Origin: Mycobacterium marinum
GTDB lineage: Bacteria > Actinomycetota > Actinomycetes > Mycobacteriales > Mycobacteriaceae
Direction: 5' to 3'
Assembly (NCBI RefSeq): GCF_003391395.1
Contig: NZ_CP024190.1
Location: 5,146,001-5,210,000, forward strand
DNA: 64,000 bases
The notes under the pieces were generated by a model that made no database searches, was not told the DNA's origin, and saw only the letters and a program-made list of their open reading frames with translations. Made by a program: the position numbers and the translations under genes. Shown piece after piece: positions 7,476 to 15,561 of the stretch. Positions within the stretch are counted from its first letter, which is position 1. Each line of letters opens with the position of its first letter.

Positions 7476-9146
7476 GTGTGGAAACATAGCGAGCGTTCTG
7501 GGAGTTTGCCGAAGACCACAAGGGGGTGCACCACGACTCGTTTCTCACGAGCCGGGGGCATCCCGTTCACCGGCCCCGCCGTGGTGTTACTGGACGGCCG
7601 CGCACATCAGCCTCGGGAGGTCCTGGGCAACAAGGGCCACGGTATCGACTCAATGCGCCGGAACAATCTGCCGGTGCCGCCTGCCTTCTGCATCACCAGC
7701 GAAGTGGGCGTGCGCTACCTGGCGGATCCAGCACCAACACTGGACGCGATCTGGGACGACGTCGTGAACCGGATCAGATGGCTGGAGGCCGAGACGGGAC
7801 GCACCTTCGGCAGCGGGCCGCATCCGCTGCTGGTCAGTGTGCGCTCGGGAGCCAACCAGTCGATGCCCGGCATGATGGACACAATTTTGGACCTGGGCAT
7901 GAACGACACCGTCGAGCAGGCCCTGGCCTCCCCCGGCACCGGCGACTTCGCGCGCGACACCAGGCGCCGGTTCACCCGCATGTATCGGCGAATCGTGGCG
8001 GGAAGTGATCCCCCCGACGACCCCTACGAGCAGCTACGTGCTGGCATCGGCGCCGTGTTCGCCTCCTGGAACTCTCCGCGCGCCATCGCCTACCGCAACC
8101 ACTACAGTCTCAACGACCAGGGCGGCACCGCTGTCGTGGTTCAGGCGATGGTGTTCGGCAACCGCAGCGCCGATTCCGGCGCCGGGGTGCTGTCGTCGCG
8201 CAATCCGATCACCGGCGCCAGCGAACCGTTCGGCGAATGGCTACCCGGCGGTCAGGGTGATGACGTCGTCTCGGGTCTGCTCGAGGTAGAACCGATCGCC
8301 GCCCTGCGCGACCGACTGCCGAAGATCTACCTCGAATTGTTGGATGCCGCGCGCAGCCTGGAACGGCTCGCGGCCGAGGTGCAAGAAGTCGAGTTCACCG
8401 TCGAAAGCGGAAAGCTGTGGCTGCTGCAGACGCGATCCGCCGAGCGGTCCGCGCAGGCCGCGGTGCGATTGGCGCTGCAACTGCGCGGTGCCGGCCTGAT
8501 CGACGATGCCGAGACGCTGCGCAGAATCACCCCCACCCACGTGGAGACCCTCTTGCTGCCCACGCTGCAGCCGGAAGAGCGTTTGGCCGCATCGCTTTTG
8601 GCAAAGGGCCTGCCGGCGTGCCCGGGAGTGGCCGCGGGCCTGGCCTACACCGACGTGGACGAGGCGCTGGACGCCGCCGACCGGGGCGAGCAGGTGATCC
8701 TGGTGCGTGACCACACCAGGCCCGAAGACGTCTCGGGAATGCTTGCCGCGCAGGGCATCGTCACCGAGATCGGTGGCGCTGCCAGCCACGCTGCGGTGGT
8801 CAGCCGTGAGCTCGGCCGGGTGGCGGTGGTCGGTTGTGGTGACGGGGTTGCGGCCTCGTTGGCCGGCAAGCGGATTACCGTCGACGGCTACACGGGCGAA
8901 GTGCGCGAGGGCATTTTGGCGCCGTCCGCGTGGTCGGAGGACGACACACCCGAGCTACGCGATCTAACGACGATCGCGCTGAAGATCAGCCCGCTGCGCG
9001 CGCATGCGAGCGGCGACTACCCCAAGCTAGACGATCCTTCCGAGGCTGGGGTGCTGACCGCGATGGCCGCCGGCTACACCGATGTCGTCTCGGCCGCACC
9101 GCTGATCACCATGTTGAACGCGCTACGTGTGCAGGACGGTCTATGA
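7476..9146 (+). CDS. ppdK: Pyruvate phosphate dikinase-like protein lacking the C-terminal barrel
   Basis: The protein has up to 556 residues. It contains the nucleotide/pyruvate-binding N-terminal region (S-V-R-S-G-A and S-M-P-G-M-M-D-T motifs), the mid region and the phosphohistidine swivel domain with G-G-A-A-S-H-A-A-V-V-S-R-E. Classical PPDK (about 870-900 residues) has an additional PEP-binding TIM barrel, which is absent, so the full PEP/pyruvate reaction cannot be run by this chain alone. M. tuberculosis PpdK (Rv1127c) is likewise short. The start is uncertain: in-frame GTG codons at 7581 and 7584 fit the family N-terminus better than the 7476 start. The stop overlaps the next start by four bases (ATGA), implying translational coupling. 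Confidence 0.82.
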   Translation: MWKHSERSGSLPKTTRGCTTTRFSRAGGIPFTGPAVVLLDGRAHQPREVLGNKGHGIDSMRRNNLPVPPAFCITSEVGVRYLADPAPTLDAIWDDVVNRIRWLEAETGRTFGSGPHPLLVSVRSGANQSMPGMMDTILDLGMNDTVEQALASPGTGDFARDTRRRFTRMYRRIVAGSDPPDDPYEQLRAGIGAVFASWNSPRAIAYRNHYSLNDQGGTAVVVQAMVFGNRSADSGAGVLSSRNPITGASEPFGEWLPGGQGDDVVSGLLEVEPIAALRDRLPKIYLELLDAARSLERLAAEVQEVEFTVESGKLWLLQTRSAERSAQAAVRLALQLRGAGLIDDAETLRRITPTHVETLLLPTLQPEERLAASLLAKGLPACPGVAAGLAYTDVDEALDAADRGEQVILVRDHTRPEDVSGMLAAQGIVTEIGGAASHAAVVSRELGRVAVVGCGDGVAASLAGKRITVDGYTGEVREGILAPSAWSEDDTPELRDLTTIALKISPLRAHASGDYPKLDDPSEAGVLTAMAAGYTDVVSAAPLITMLNALRVQDGL

Positions 9147-9748
9147 CGGAATTGGCGATACTGCAAGCAATCAGGTTGAAGGGGCGGGTGAGCCCGCCCG
9201 ACCTTGCCGAGACGGTGAGCCTGGACCTGGCCGAAGTCGCGGACACGGTCGCGCGGCTGACCGCGGCAAACCTGTTGGTCGGCGACACCACATTGCGCAT
9301 CAGCCCCGAGGGCCGGGTCCGGCTCAGCGAATTGCTGACCGAGGAACGCAACGCGGCGGACGCGACCACACTGGCCAACGTCTACGACGACTTTCGTTCC
9401 GTGAACGCCGCTTTCAAGGCTCTGGTGACAGAGTGGCAGCTTCGAGGCGGCAAACCGAACAGCCATGACGACGCCGACTATGACGCCGCAATCCTGGCCC
9501 AGCTTGATGATGTGCACCAGCGGGTGGAGCCGATCATTGCGACCGCGGCGACACAGCTGCCGCGGCTGCATGCTTACTCGAGAAAGTTGAGTGCGGCGCT
9601 GGGCAGGGTCAAGGCCGGCGAGACCGCCTGGTTGACCCGCCCGCTCATCGACTCCTACCACACGGTGTGGTTCGAATTGCACGAAGAACTAATCCTGGCC
9701 GTCGGGCTGACCCGCGAGCAGGCGGCTAGATCCGGTGACGCCCAGTAG
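9143..9748 (+). CDS. Conserved protein coupled to ppdK (Rv1126c-type)
   Basis: A 201-residue protein whose ATG overlaps the ppdK stop (ATGA at 9143-9146). Residues 1-60 look like a winged-helix domain of MarR/Lrp size (A-I-R-L-K-G-R-V-S-P-P-D-L-A-E...), followed by a helical, Glu/Leu-rich C-terminal part. No membrane segment or signal peptide is seen. The tight coupling suggests a partner or regulator of PpdK. By position it matches Rv1126c, which is annotated only as conserved hypothetical. The function is unknown. Confidence 0.82.
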   Translation: MTELAILQAIRLKGRVSPPDLAETVSLDLAEVADTVARLTAANLLVGDTTLRISPEGRVRLSELLTEERNAADATTLANVYDDFRSVNAAFKALVTEWQLRGGKPNSHDDADYDAAILAQLDDVHQRVEPIIATAATQLPRLHAYSRKLSAALGRVKAGETAWLTRPLIDSYHTVWFELHEELILAVGLTREQAARSGDAQ

Positions 9749-9754
9749 ATTTCG

Positions 9755-11017
9755 CTACAAAGCCTGGGCGAGGAGTTCCAGGTAGGAGTCGATGTCGGCC
9801 ACCGCTGACTGTGCCGCGTGGACACTGACCGCAATGGTGTCGCCGATGCCGTGCACGCCATGGGTCAGCCCCATCACCGGTGACAGCGCCGGATACCCGG
9901 CCGTGAGCACCACCGGAGCTTCCCCGAAGCTCAGATCGGCGGCGCCGCGGTGCACGCTGGACACCACCGTGTTTCCGGCCACCTGATCCGGCCGCATGTC
10001 CGCATCGAATTGGCTTACCCCCCAGCGCAACAATGCGGCGGGGACCCTCGCAAAGGCGAGATCGGACGCGCTGGCTGCCGGATGCTGCATGCGACGACGG
10101 GCGTTGGCCAGATCGGCGGCGATTCGATGCATCCGCTCGCCGCGTTCGAGCTGCGGATACAACCCGACAGCGATGTTGCCGAAGTGGTTGTTTGCTTGCC
10201 GCAGTCCCGGTTTGGCCATCGGGACTTCGGCGCCCAACTGTTCGGCGTTCCCGTCGAGTAGCCGTGACAGTGCGGCCGAAACCGCGGCCAGCACCGCGAC
10301 CGTGACCGTCGGACCGCAGATCTGGGAGCGATGTCGCACCAAGGTGCGCAGCTCGCGGGCGCCCTCGGGCCTGGCGTTGGTGCTGCGCAGCGGCCGCGAT
10401 CCGGCGCCAGGTGCCAACAATCCGGCTTCGGTGTCACGTACCAGACGGCGGTGCGTACACACCGCATCGGCGGCCACCCTGGGCAGAAAGCCCCGCCGCC
10501 GGGGCGCCGCCGAGGGGATGGGAGCGCGGCGCCCAAACAGCCGGGCCGCCAATGCCGAGGCGCGCACGCCGTCGCCGAGCGCGTGGGCGACCTGCACGAC
10601 GACAACGGTGCCCGGCGTCTGGACGCCCGGAATCCCGCTAACGGGGGCAAATACATGTGCCCGCCACGACATCAGCCGAATATCCAGCTGGTCGCGGGCC
10701 AGCCCGACCACCGCCGCGAGGCAGCCGTGCCAGCTGTCATCGTCAAGGTGGTGCCGGACCACCTGTTCGGACCCGACGTCGGTGGCTAGCCACCGCGGAT
10801 AGGTCAACACAGCGCCGTCGTGGACGCGCATCCGCAGCTCCGGACACGCGCGGGCCCGGCGGACGAGCTGATCGATGGCGCACTCTGGTTCGGCCGGTCG
10901 ACCGTCGAATGCATACAACAGGAATTGATCGTTGGGCATTTTCGCCGACATCCAATAGAACTGCGCATCGACGGCCGCCATCGGGTGCGCCGCCACCGGT
11001 TCAGCCCGGCGGGGCAA
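9755..11017 (-). CDS. WS/DGAT-like acyltransferase homologue (Rv1125-type)
   Basis: A 420-residue protein resembling wax-ester synthase/diacylglycerol acyltransferases. The N-terminal A-V-D-A-Q-F-Y-W block matches the family opening. A-H-A-L-G-D-G at about residue 144 corresponds to the HHxxxDG active site with the second His and the Asp-Gly retained. Later G-N-x-x-V-G-L-type and N-T-V-V-S-S-V blocks also occur. The first catalytic His is replaced by Ala, as in some divergent members, so activity should not be assumed. The start may be TTG at 11017 (overlapping ephC by 17 bases) or ATG at 10981. Confidence 0.7.
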   Translation of the reverse strand: MPRRAEPVAAHPMAAVDAQFYWMSAKMPNDQFLLYAFDGRPAEPECAIDQLVRRARACPELRMRVHDGAVLTYPRWLATDVGSEQVVRHHLDDDSWHGCLAAVVGLARDQLDIRLMSWRAHVFAPVSGIPGVQTPGTVVVVQVAHALGDGVRASALAARLFGRRAPIPSAAPRRRGFLPRVAADAVCTHRRLVRDTEAGLLAPGAGSRPLRSTNARPEGARELRTLVRHRSQICGPTVTVAVLAAVSAALSRLLDGNAEQLGAEVPMAKPGLRQANNHFGNIAVGLYPQLERGERMHRIAADLANARRRMQHPAASASDLAFARVPAALLRWGVSQFDADMRPDQVAGNTVVSSVHRGAADLSFGEAPVVLTAGYPALSPVMGLTHGVHGIGDTIAVSVHAAQSAVADIDSYLELLAQAL

Positions 11018-11927
11018 TGAACGGCAGGATCAGCTTGGCCACCGCTTCGGGCTGTTCGAGCTGCAGGAAGTGACCGGCTTGTTCGACGACCGCCACCTCA
11101 CTGCCCGACGGCAGCACCCTTTCCGTCCAGTGCGTGAAAGCCACTGCGGCACAGCCATCGTCACGACCGTGTAGGTAGAGCACCGGCAATTGAGGCGCCT
11201 CGGTCCACCAACGGTTCAACTCCGCGTAGCGGGCCGGGGGCCGGGTGTTGCGAATGGTTGCCCGGTAGGGACCCAACGCCGCGCGCCACCCCTCTGCCGT
11301 CCCGATGGCAGCGTCGACGTGGCGCAGATCCTCCTCGGCATAGTAGGTGGGTGACCATCGTCGCCACAGCAGCCGGGGCACCCACGAGGCCGACCGCTCG
11401 GGCAACCAGGGCAGCTGGAAGTAGAGGATGTACCAGCTCCGTAAGAGCTGGTGGGGCAGCTCGCGGGCCAGACGGCCGCGGTCGGGCACCCGGCCCAGCG
11501 GGCGAAACGCGGCCGCCGGTGGCACCGACATGATGACGGCCCGGGAAAACGGGCTGTCGGGCATTGCCGCCAAGCCGGCCACGGCGATGGCGCCCCAGTC
11601 GTGGCCGATCAGCACGTCACCCTCGGTAGCGCCAGCAGCGGATCGCACCCGCAGTGCGTCATCCATCAGCGCACCAACGTGATAGCTCCCGTCGGCGGGA
11701 ATCGCCGACGGCGCATAGCCCCGCATGAACGGTGCAACGACCCGCCACCCCGAGTCGACCAGAATCGGGGCGAGCTTGCGCCAACCGTAGGCCGTGTCGG
11801 GAAAGCCGTGCAGGCACAACGCCATCGGCGCCTCGGGGCGACCCCAGGTCAAGGCTTTCAGATCACCGTTGGGCCCGGGCACATCAATCCAGCGCGGCTC
11901 AGGCATCACGGGCCTTGTCGTGGTCAT
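11001..11927 (-). CDS. ephC: Alpha/beta hydrolase, epoxide hydrolase type
   Basis: A 308-residue alpha/beta hydrolase. The oxyanion H-G-F-P-D motif, the nucleophile elbow G-H-D-W-G with Asp as nucleophile (typical of epoxide hydrolases and haloalkane dehalogenases), and the C-terminal Q-A-G-H-F catalytic His are all visible. Position and length match EphC (Rv1124). The ATG at 11927 is preferred; an open frame extends to 12083, but those residues do not look like the family. The acyltransferase-like gene follows on the same strand and overlaps it if translation starts at 11017. The substrate is unknown. Confidence 0.85.
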   Translation of the reverse strand: MTTTRPVMPEPRWIDVPGPNGDLKALTWGRPEAPMALCLHGFPDTAYGWRKLAPILVDSGWRVVAPFMRGYAPSAIPADGSYHVGALMDDALRVRSAAGATEGDVLIGHDWGAIAVAGLAAMPDSPFSRAVIMSVPPAAAFRPLGRVPDRGRLARELPHQLLRSWYILYFQLPWLPERSASWVPRLLWRRWSPTYYAEEDLRHVDAAIGTAEGWRAALGPYRATIRNTRPPARYAELNRWWTEAPQLPVLYLHGRDDGCAAVAFTHWTERVLPSGSEVAVVEQAGHFLQLEQPEAVAKLILPFIAPPG

Positions 11928-12459
11928 CCGCGGCGCCGGCACAACCTTCGACAGCTGGCTCGATGGGCCCGCTGACCCACCGAGCGGCATCGTCTTGCAT
12001 GTTGACTCCTGTTCGCCACGTGCAACCCGTATGCACCAACGTAACTGGCGCCGAATGAGGACAACACCACCGATCGGAGACACCGCCGTCGTCTCCCGAC
12101 ACGGTCGCTGAGCCTACGCACTTGCTCGACGCGACGGCGAGATCGCGGCCCGCAGGCGGATCCAAGTCGATGGTGTTCGCCACGTTACCCCAGGGGACGG
12201 CGCGAACCGGATGCATGTCCGTGACCGCCCAAAGGCACGCCTGGCCGCTCCGATACCGGGTCTGGCCGGGGTGGCGCTGCGCGACGCGCCGGCCGCGATA
12301 CAGCCAGATTGTCTGGTACCTATCCGGGGGCCGTTTGGGGCCGAACTCGCTGGGCATGCGCATTCGAGCCCACACTGAGCCCGCCAACATCTACAACCGC
12401 CGGGCTGACATGCGATGAATTTCTTCGCACGACGATGATCCAGCGGCTAATTTCTAGAT
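11928..12459. other. 532-bp intergenic region between divergent ephC and tetR
   Basis: Only short open frames without recognisable similarity occur here, including a 98-codon plus-strand frame at 12122-12418 and a minus-strand frame at 11899-12390. Neither has a convincing ribosome binding site. The region should contain the promoters of ephC (leftward) and of the TetR gene (rightward). I see no strong palindrome. Confidence 0.5.
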
Positions 12460-13047
12460 ATGTCGACCGACTCGCACGGGCGCCGCTGGGCCAAAACAGA
12501 CGCCACCCAGCGCCGGATCCTCGACGCAGCGACCGAGGTGTTCGCCACCAGAGGCTTCAATGCGGCCACCATGGCCGAAGTGGTGGCTAGCTCCGGGGCC
12601 AGTATCGGCAGCATCTATCACCACTTCGGCGGTAAGACCGAACTGTTTCTGGCGATCTTCGAGCAGATGGCCAGCGCCGTCGAAGGCAAGATCGAGGAAG
12701 CGCTTCAGCAAGCCGGCGACGAAACCGACCGGCGTCGCATCTTCGAACTGGGTGTACGGGCTTACCTCGATGGGCTCTGGGAGCACCGGCGGGTAGCCAG
12801 ATTGCTCGCCTCCGGAGATCGACCGACCGACTTCGGAATCACTCGTCGCGATCGCATGACGTCTGCTTTTCGCAGCTGGATGGCGGTGCTAGAACTCGAC
12901 TCGTCGCTGCATGGACAATTCCTCAGCCGCGCTCTGCTGGCGATCATGGAGGAATCGTCACTGATGGTTGCGGCATGCGAGGAGCCCGAACAAGTCAAAC
13001 CGGTCATCGACGCCACGATCGAATGGATTGGCCGACTCACCGAGTGA
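12460..13047 (+). CDS. TetR-family transcriptional regulator
   Basis: A 195-residue regulator. The helix-turn-helix is at about residues 20-63, from R-R-I-L-D-A-A through A-E-V-V-A-S-S-G-A-S-I-G-S-I-Y-H-H-F to K-T-E-L-F, the classic TetR arrangement. A helical effector domain follows. It faces ephC across a 532-bp gap and ends two bases before the stop of the convergent VOC-fold gene. Its effector and targets cannot be read from the sequence. The ATG at 12460 directly precedes the typical polar N-terminal arm. Confidence 0.9.
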   Translation: MSTDSHGRRWAKTDATQRRILDAATEVFATRGFNAATMAEVVASSGASIGSIYHHFGGKTELFLAIFEQMASAVEGKIEEALQQAGDETDRRRIFELGVRAYLDGLWEHRRVARLLASGDRPTDFGITRRDRMTSAFRSWMAVLELDSSLHGQFLSRALLAIMEESSLMVAACEEPEQVKPVIDATIEWIGRLTE

Positions 13048-13049
13048 GC

Positions 13050-13526
13050 TCACCCCGCGGCGTTCACCGCCTCTTCCAGCTCGGCGACCACAATTTTGTG
13101 CATGCCGAGCATCGCGGTGGTTGCGGCTGCCGCCCGCGCCGGGTCCGGATCGCTCAGCAGCTCATACAGCCGGTCGGGAACGATCTGCCAGCTCAGGCCG
13201 AACCGGTCCTTGCACCAACCGCACTGCGATTGCGCACCGCCCTGGGTTAACCGATCCCAGTAGTAGTCGACCTCATCTTGGTCTTTGCAGTTGACCGTGA
13301 ACGAGACCGCCTCGGTGAACGGGAACTGTGGACCGCCGTTGATTCCAATGAACCGGACCCCGTCTAGGACGAAGGTTCCCGATATCACCGTGCCGGGTTC
13401 ACCCGGGCCCGCCTCGGTATGCCGGTTGAATCCCTCGATCTGCGAGTTCGGGAACACCGACGTGTAGAACTGTGCGGCTTCCGCCAGATTGTGGTCGAAC
13501 CACAGCGAGGGCGTGATAGCTGGCAT
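13050..13526 (-). CDS. VOC-superfamily protein (3-demethylubiquinone methyltransferase-like / PhnB-like)
   Basis: A 158-residue protein of the vicinal-oxygen-chelate fold. Recognised blocks are P-S-L-W-F-D-H-N-L-x-E-A, the N-G-G-P-Q-F-P-F-T-E-A-V-S-F strand and D-R-F-G-L-S-W-Q-I-V-P, typical of PF06983. Proteins of this type are often called PhnB or 3-dmu-9 methyltransferases, but most have no proven enzyme activity. It is convergent with the TetR gene with a two-base gap. Confidence 0.85.
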   Translation of the reverse strand: MPAITPSLWFDHNLAEAAQFYTSVFPNSQIEGFNRHTEAGPGEPGTVISGTFVLDGVRFIGINGGPQFPFTEAVSFTVNCKDQDEVDYYWDRLTQGGAQSQCGWCKDRFGLSWQIVPDRLYELLSDPDPARAAAATTAMLGMHKIVVAELEEAVNAAG

Positions 13527-13652
13527 TGGCGGCTCCTGGTCGTTGGGATCTCGTCATTTCAATAGACCCCGGCTGGGCGGCAAACTCATCGCGACCGCGC
13601 TATCGGCCCCGCAACAGCGGGTGCTTAAAGCAGCTAGGTAACGTCAGAACGC

Positions 13653-14528
13653 GTGAGCGCCATGAGCAACAACCCCCGAACGGTCGAGTTTTCCGGTACT
13701 GAGGGGATTACCCTGGTCGCCGACGAATGGAACCGCGACACCGCCGCGTCCGGTCGCCCCACCATCCTGATGTTGCACGGTGGCGGCCAAAACCGGTTTT
13801 CCTGGAAGAACACCGGCCAGATTCTGGCCGATACGGGCCTCCACGTGATCGCGCTCGACACCCGCGGACACGGCGACAGCGACCGGGCGCCGGACGCGGA
13901 CTACGCGATCGAAACCTTGACCTCTGACATCCTGCACGTCCTCGACGCCATCGGACGCCCGGTCGTGCTGATCGGCGCCAGCATGGGCGGGCTGACCGGC
14001 ATCCTCGTCGCGGACCGCGCCGGCCCCGACCGGGTGACCGGGTTGGTGCTGGTCGACGTGGTGCCGAAATACGAAAAGGACGGCAGCGCCCGCATCCGCG
14101 ACTTCATGTTCACCAACCTCCACGGGTTCGCCACGCTCGAGGAGGCCGCTGACGCCGTCGCCACCTATCTGCCGCATCGGACCAAGCCGCGCAGCCCCGA
14201 AGGGCTGAAGAAGAACCTGCGCCTGCGCGACGGCCGCTGGTACTGGCACTGGGATCCGGCGATGATGACCGCACCTGGGGACGACCCGGAGTTGCGCACC
14301 GAAAACTTCGAGCGCGCCGCGATGAACCTGACGATCCCGATCTTGCTGATTCGCGGGAAGCTCTCCGATGTGGTCAGCTCCGAGGGCGTCCAGGATTTTC
14401 TGGACAAAGTGCCGCACGCCGAATTCGTCGAGCTGTCCAACGCCGGCCACACCGCGGCCGGCGATGACAACGACGCCTTCACCGAAGTCGTGGTCGACTT
14501 CGTCAAGCGGAGGGCCGCGACCGGCTAG
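13653..14528 (+). CDS. bpoB: Alpha/beta hydrolase (annotated as non-haem peroxidase BpoB)
   Basis: A 291-residue alpha/beta hydrolase. The oxyanion H-G-G-G motif is near residue 44, the nucleophile serine in G-A-S-M-G-G, and the catalytic His in N-A-G-H-T-A-A-G-D-D-N-D. The family is historically called bromoperoxidase/perhydrolase, but ester hydrolysis is the more likely native activity. Translation may start at GTG 13653 or ATG 13662. The last four bases (CTAG, 14525-14528) are shared with the stop of convergent gnd2. Position matches Rv1123c. Confidence 0.83.
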   Translation: MSAMSNNPRTVEFSGTEGITLVADEWNRDTAASGRPTILMLHGGGQNRFSWKNTGQILADTGLHVIALDTRGHGDSDRAPDADYAIETLTSDILHVLDAIGRPVVLIGASMGGLTGILVADRAGPDRVTGLVLVDVVPKYEKDGSARIRDFMFTNLHGFATLEEAADAVATYLPHRTKPRSPEGLKKNLRLRDGRWYWHWDPAMMTAPGDDPELRTENFERAAMNLTIPILLIRGKLSDVVSSEGVQDFLDKVPHAEFVELSNAGHTAAGDDNDAFTEVVVDFVKRRAATG

Positions 14529-15547
14529 TTGACCGGCTTTTCCGCGTGGCCACCGAACTGCTTGCGCATCGCCGATAGCGCCTTGTTGGCGAAATCATCG
14601 AGGTCACGCGAGGCAAAGCGCGACTGCAGCGCGGTGGTGAGGACCGGTGTGGGCACACCTTCGTCGATCGCCGCGATGGAAGTCCACCGCCCCTCGCCAG
14701 AGTCGGAAACCCGTCCCGAGAACTCTTGCAGCTCAGGAGATTCGTGTAGCGCGATCGCGGTCAGATCCAGCAGCCAGGAGCCGATCACGCTCCCCCGGCG
14801 CCACACCTCGGCCACCTCGGGAATGTCGATGTCGTACTGGTAGTACTCCGGGTTGGCCAGCGGCGCGGTTTCGGCGTCACCCTGCTGCACCCGGGAGCCG
14901 ACATCGGCATTGCGCAGGATGTTGAGGCCCTCCGCCAACGACGCCATCATCCCGTACTCAATTCCGTTGTGCACCATCTTGACGAAGTGCCCGGCGCCCG
15001 TCGGCCCGCAATGCAGGTAACCCTTTTCCGCCTCCGCGACCTCACCATCGCGGCCCGGCGTTCGGGGTGCCGCCTGCACCCCAGGTGCGACGGTGGCCAA
15101 GATCGGCTCGGCATGCGCAAACGCGTCCGGCTCCCCGCCGACCATCAGACAGTATCCGCGGTCAAGACCCCACACACCGCCGCTGGTACCACAATCCAGC
15201 ATGTGAATACCTTTGCCAGATAACAGCTTCGCGTGCTTGATGTCGTCGCGGTAGTAGGTGTTGCCACCGTCGATCACGATGTCTCCCGCGTCGAGTGTGG
15301 TGGCCAGCTCCTCGATGACGCCGGTGGTGATGGTCCCGGCGGGCACCATCACCCAGATGACCCGCGGGGCCGAAAGCTTGTCACGCAACTCGCTCAGCGA
15401 GGACACCCCGGTGGTGTTGTCCTCCCCCGCCATCGCCTTTACGGCGTCGGGGTTGTGGTCGTACACCACGCACTCGTGTCCGCCTTTGACCAGTCGGCGC
15501 ACGATGTTCGCACCCATCCGGCCCAGCCCAATCATCCCTAGCTGCAT
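14525..15547 (-). CDS. gnd2: 6-phosphogluconate dehydrogenase (decarboxylating), short form
   Basis: Oxidises 6-phosphogluconate to ribulose 5-phosphate with release of CO2, after G6PD in the pentose phosphate pathway. The 340-residue length matches the short YqeC/Gnd2 form. The N-terminal Rossmann motif is G-L-G-R-M-G. The substrate loop D-C-G-T-S-G-G-V-W-G and the K-M-V-H-N-G-I-E-Y catalytic block are visible. The ATG at 15547 lies 14 bases after the zwf1 stop, so the two form an operon. The longer frame to 15607 would overlap zwf1. Confidence 0.95.
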   Translation of the reverse strand: MQLGMIGLGRMGANIVRRLVKGGHECVVYDHNPDAVKAMAGEDNTTGVSSLSELRDKLSAPRVIWVMVPAGTITTGVIEELATTLDAGDIVIDGGNTYYRDDIKHAKLLSGKGIHMLDCGTSGGVWGLDRGYCLMVGGEPDAFAHAEPILATVAPGVQAAPRTPGRDGEVAEAEKGYLHCGPTGAGHFVKMVHNGIEYGMMASLAEGLNILRNADVGSRVQQGDAETAPLANPEYYQYDIDIPEVAEVWRRGSVIGSWLLDLTAIALHESPELQEFSGRVSDSGEGRWTSIAAIDEGVPTPVLTTALQSRFASRDLDDFANKALSAMRKQFGGHAEKPVN

Positions 15548-15561
15548 ATCTGTTCGTCTCC

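Noticed and set aside
11928..12083. The 52-residue N-terminal extension of ephC
   Set aside because: The extra residues are not hydrolase-like, and the conserved region begins at ATG 11927.
12122..12418. A 98-codon plus-strand frame in the ephC-tetR gap
   Set aside because: No ribosome binding site, unusual composition for a mycobacterial protein, and no recognisable similarity.
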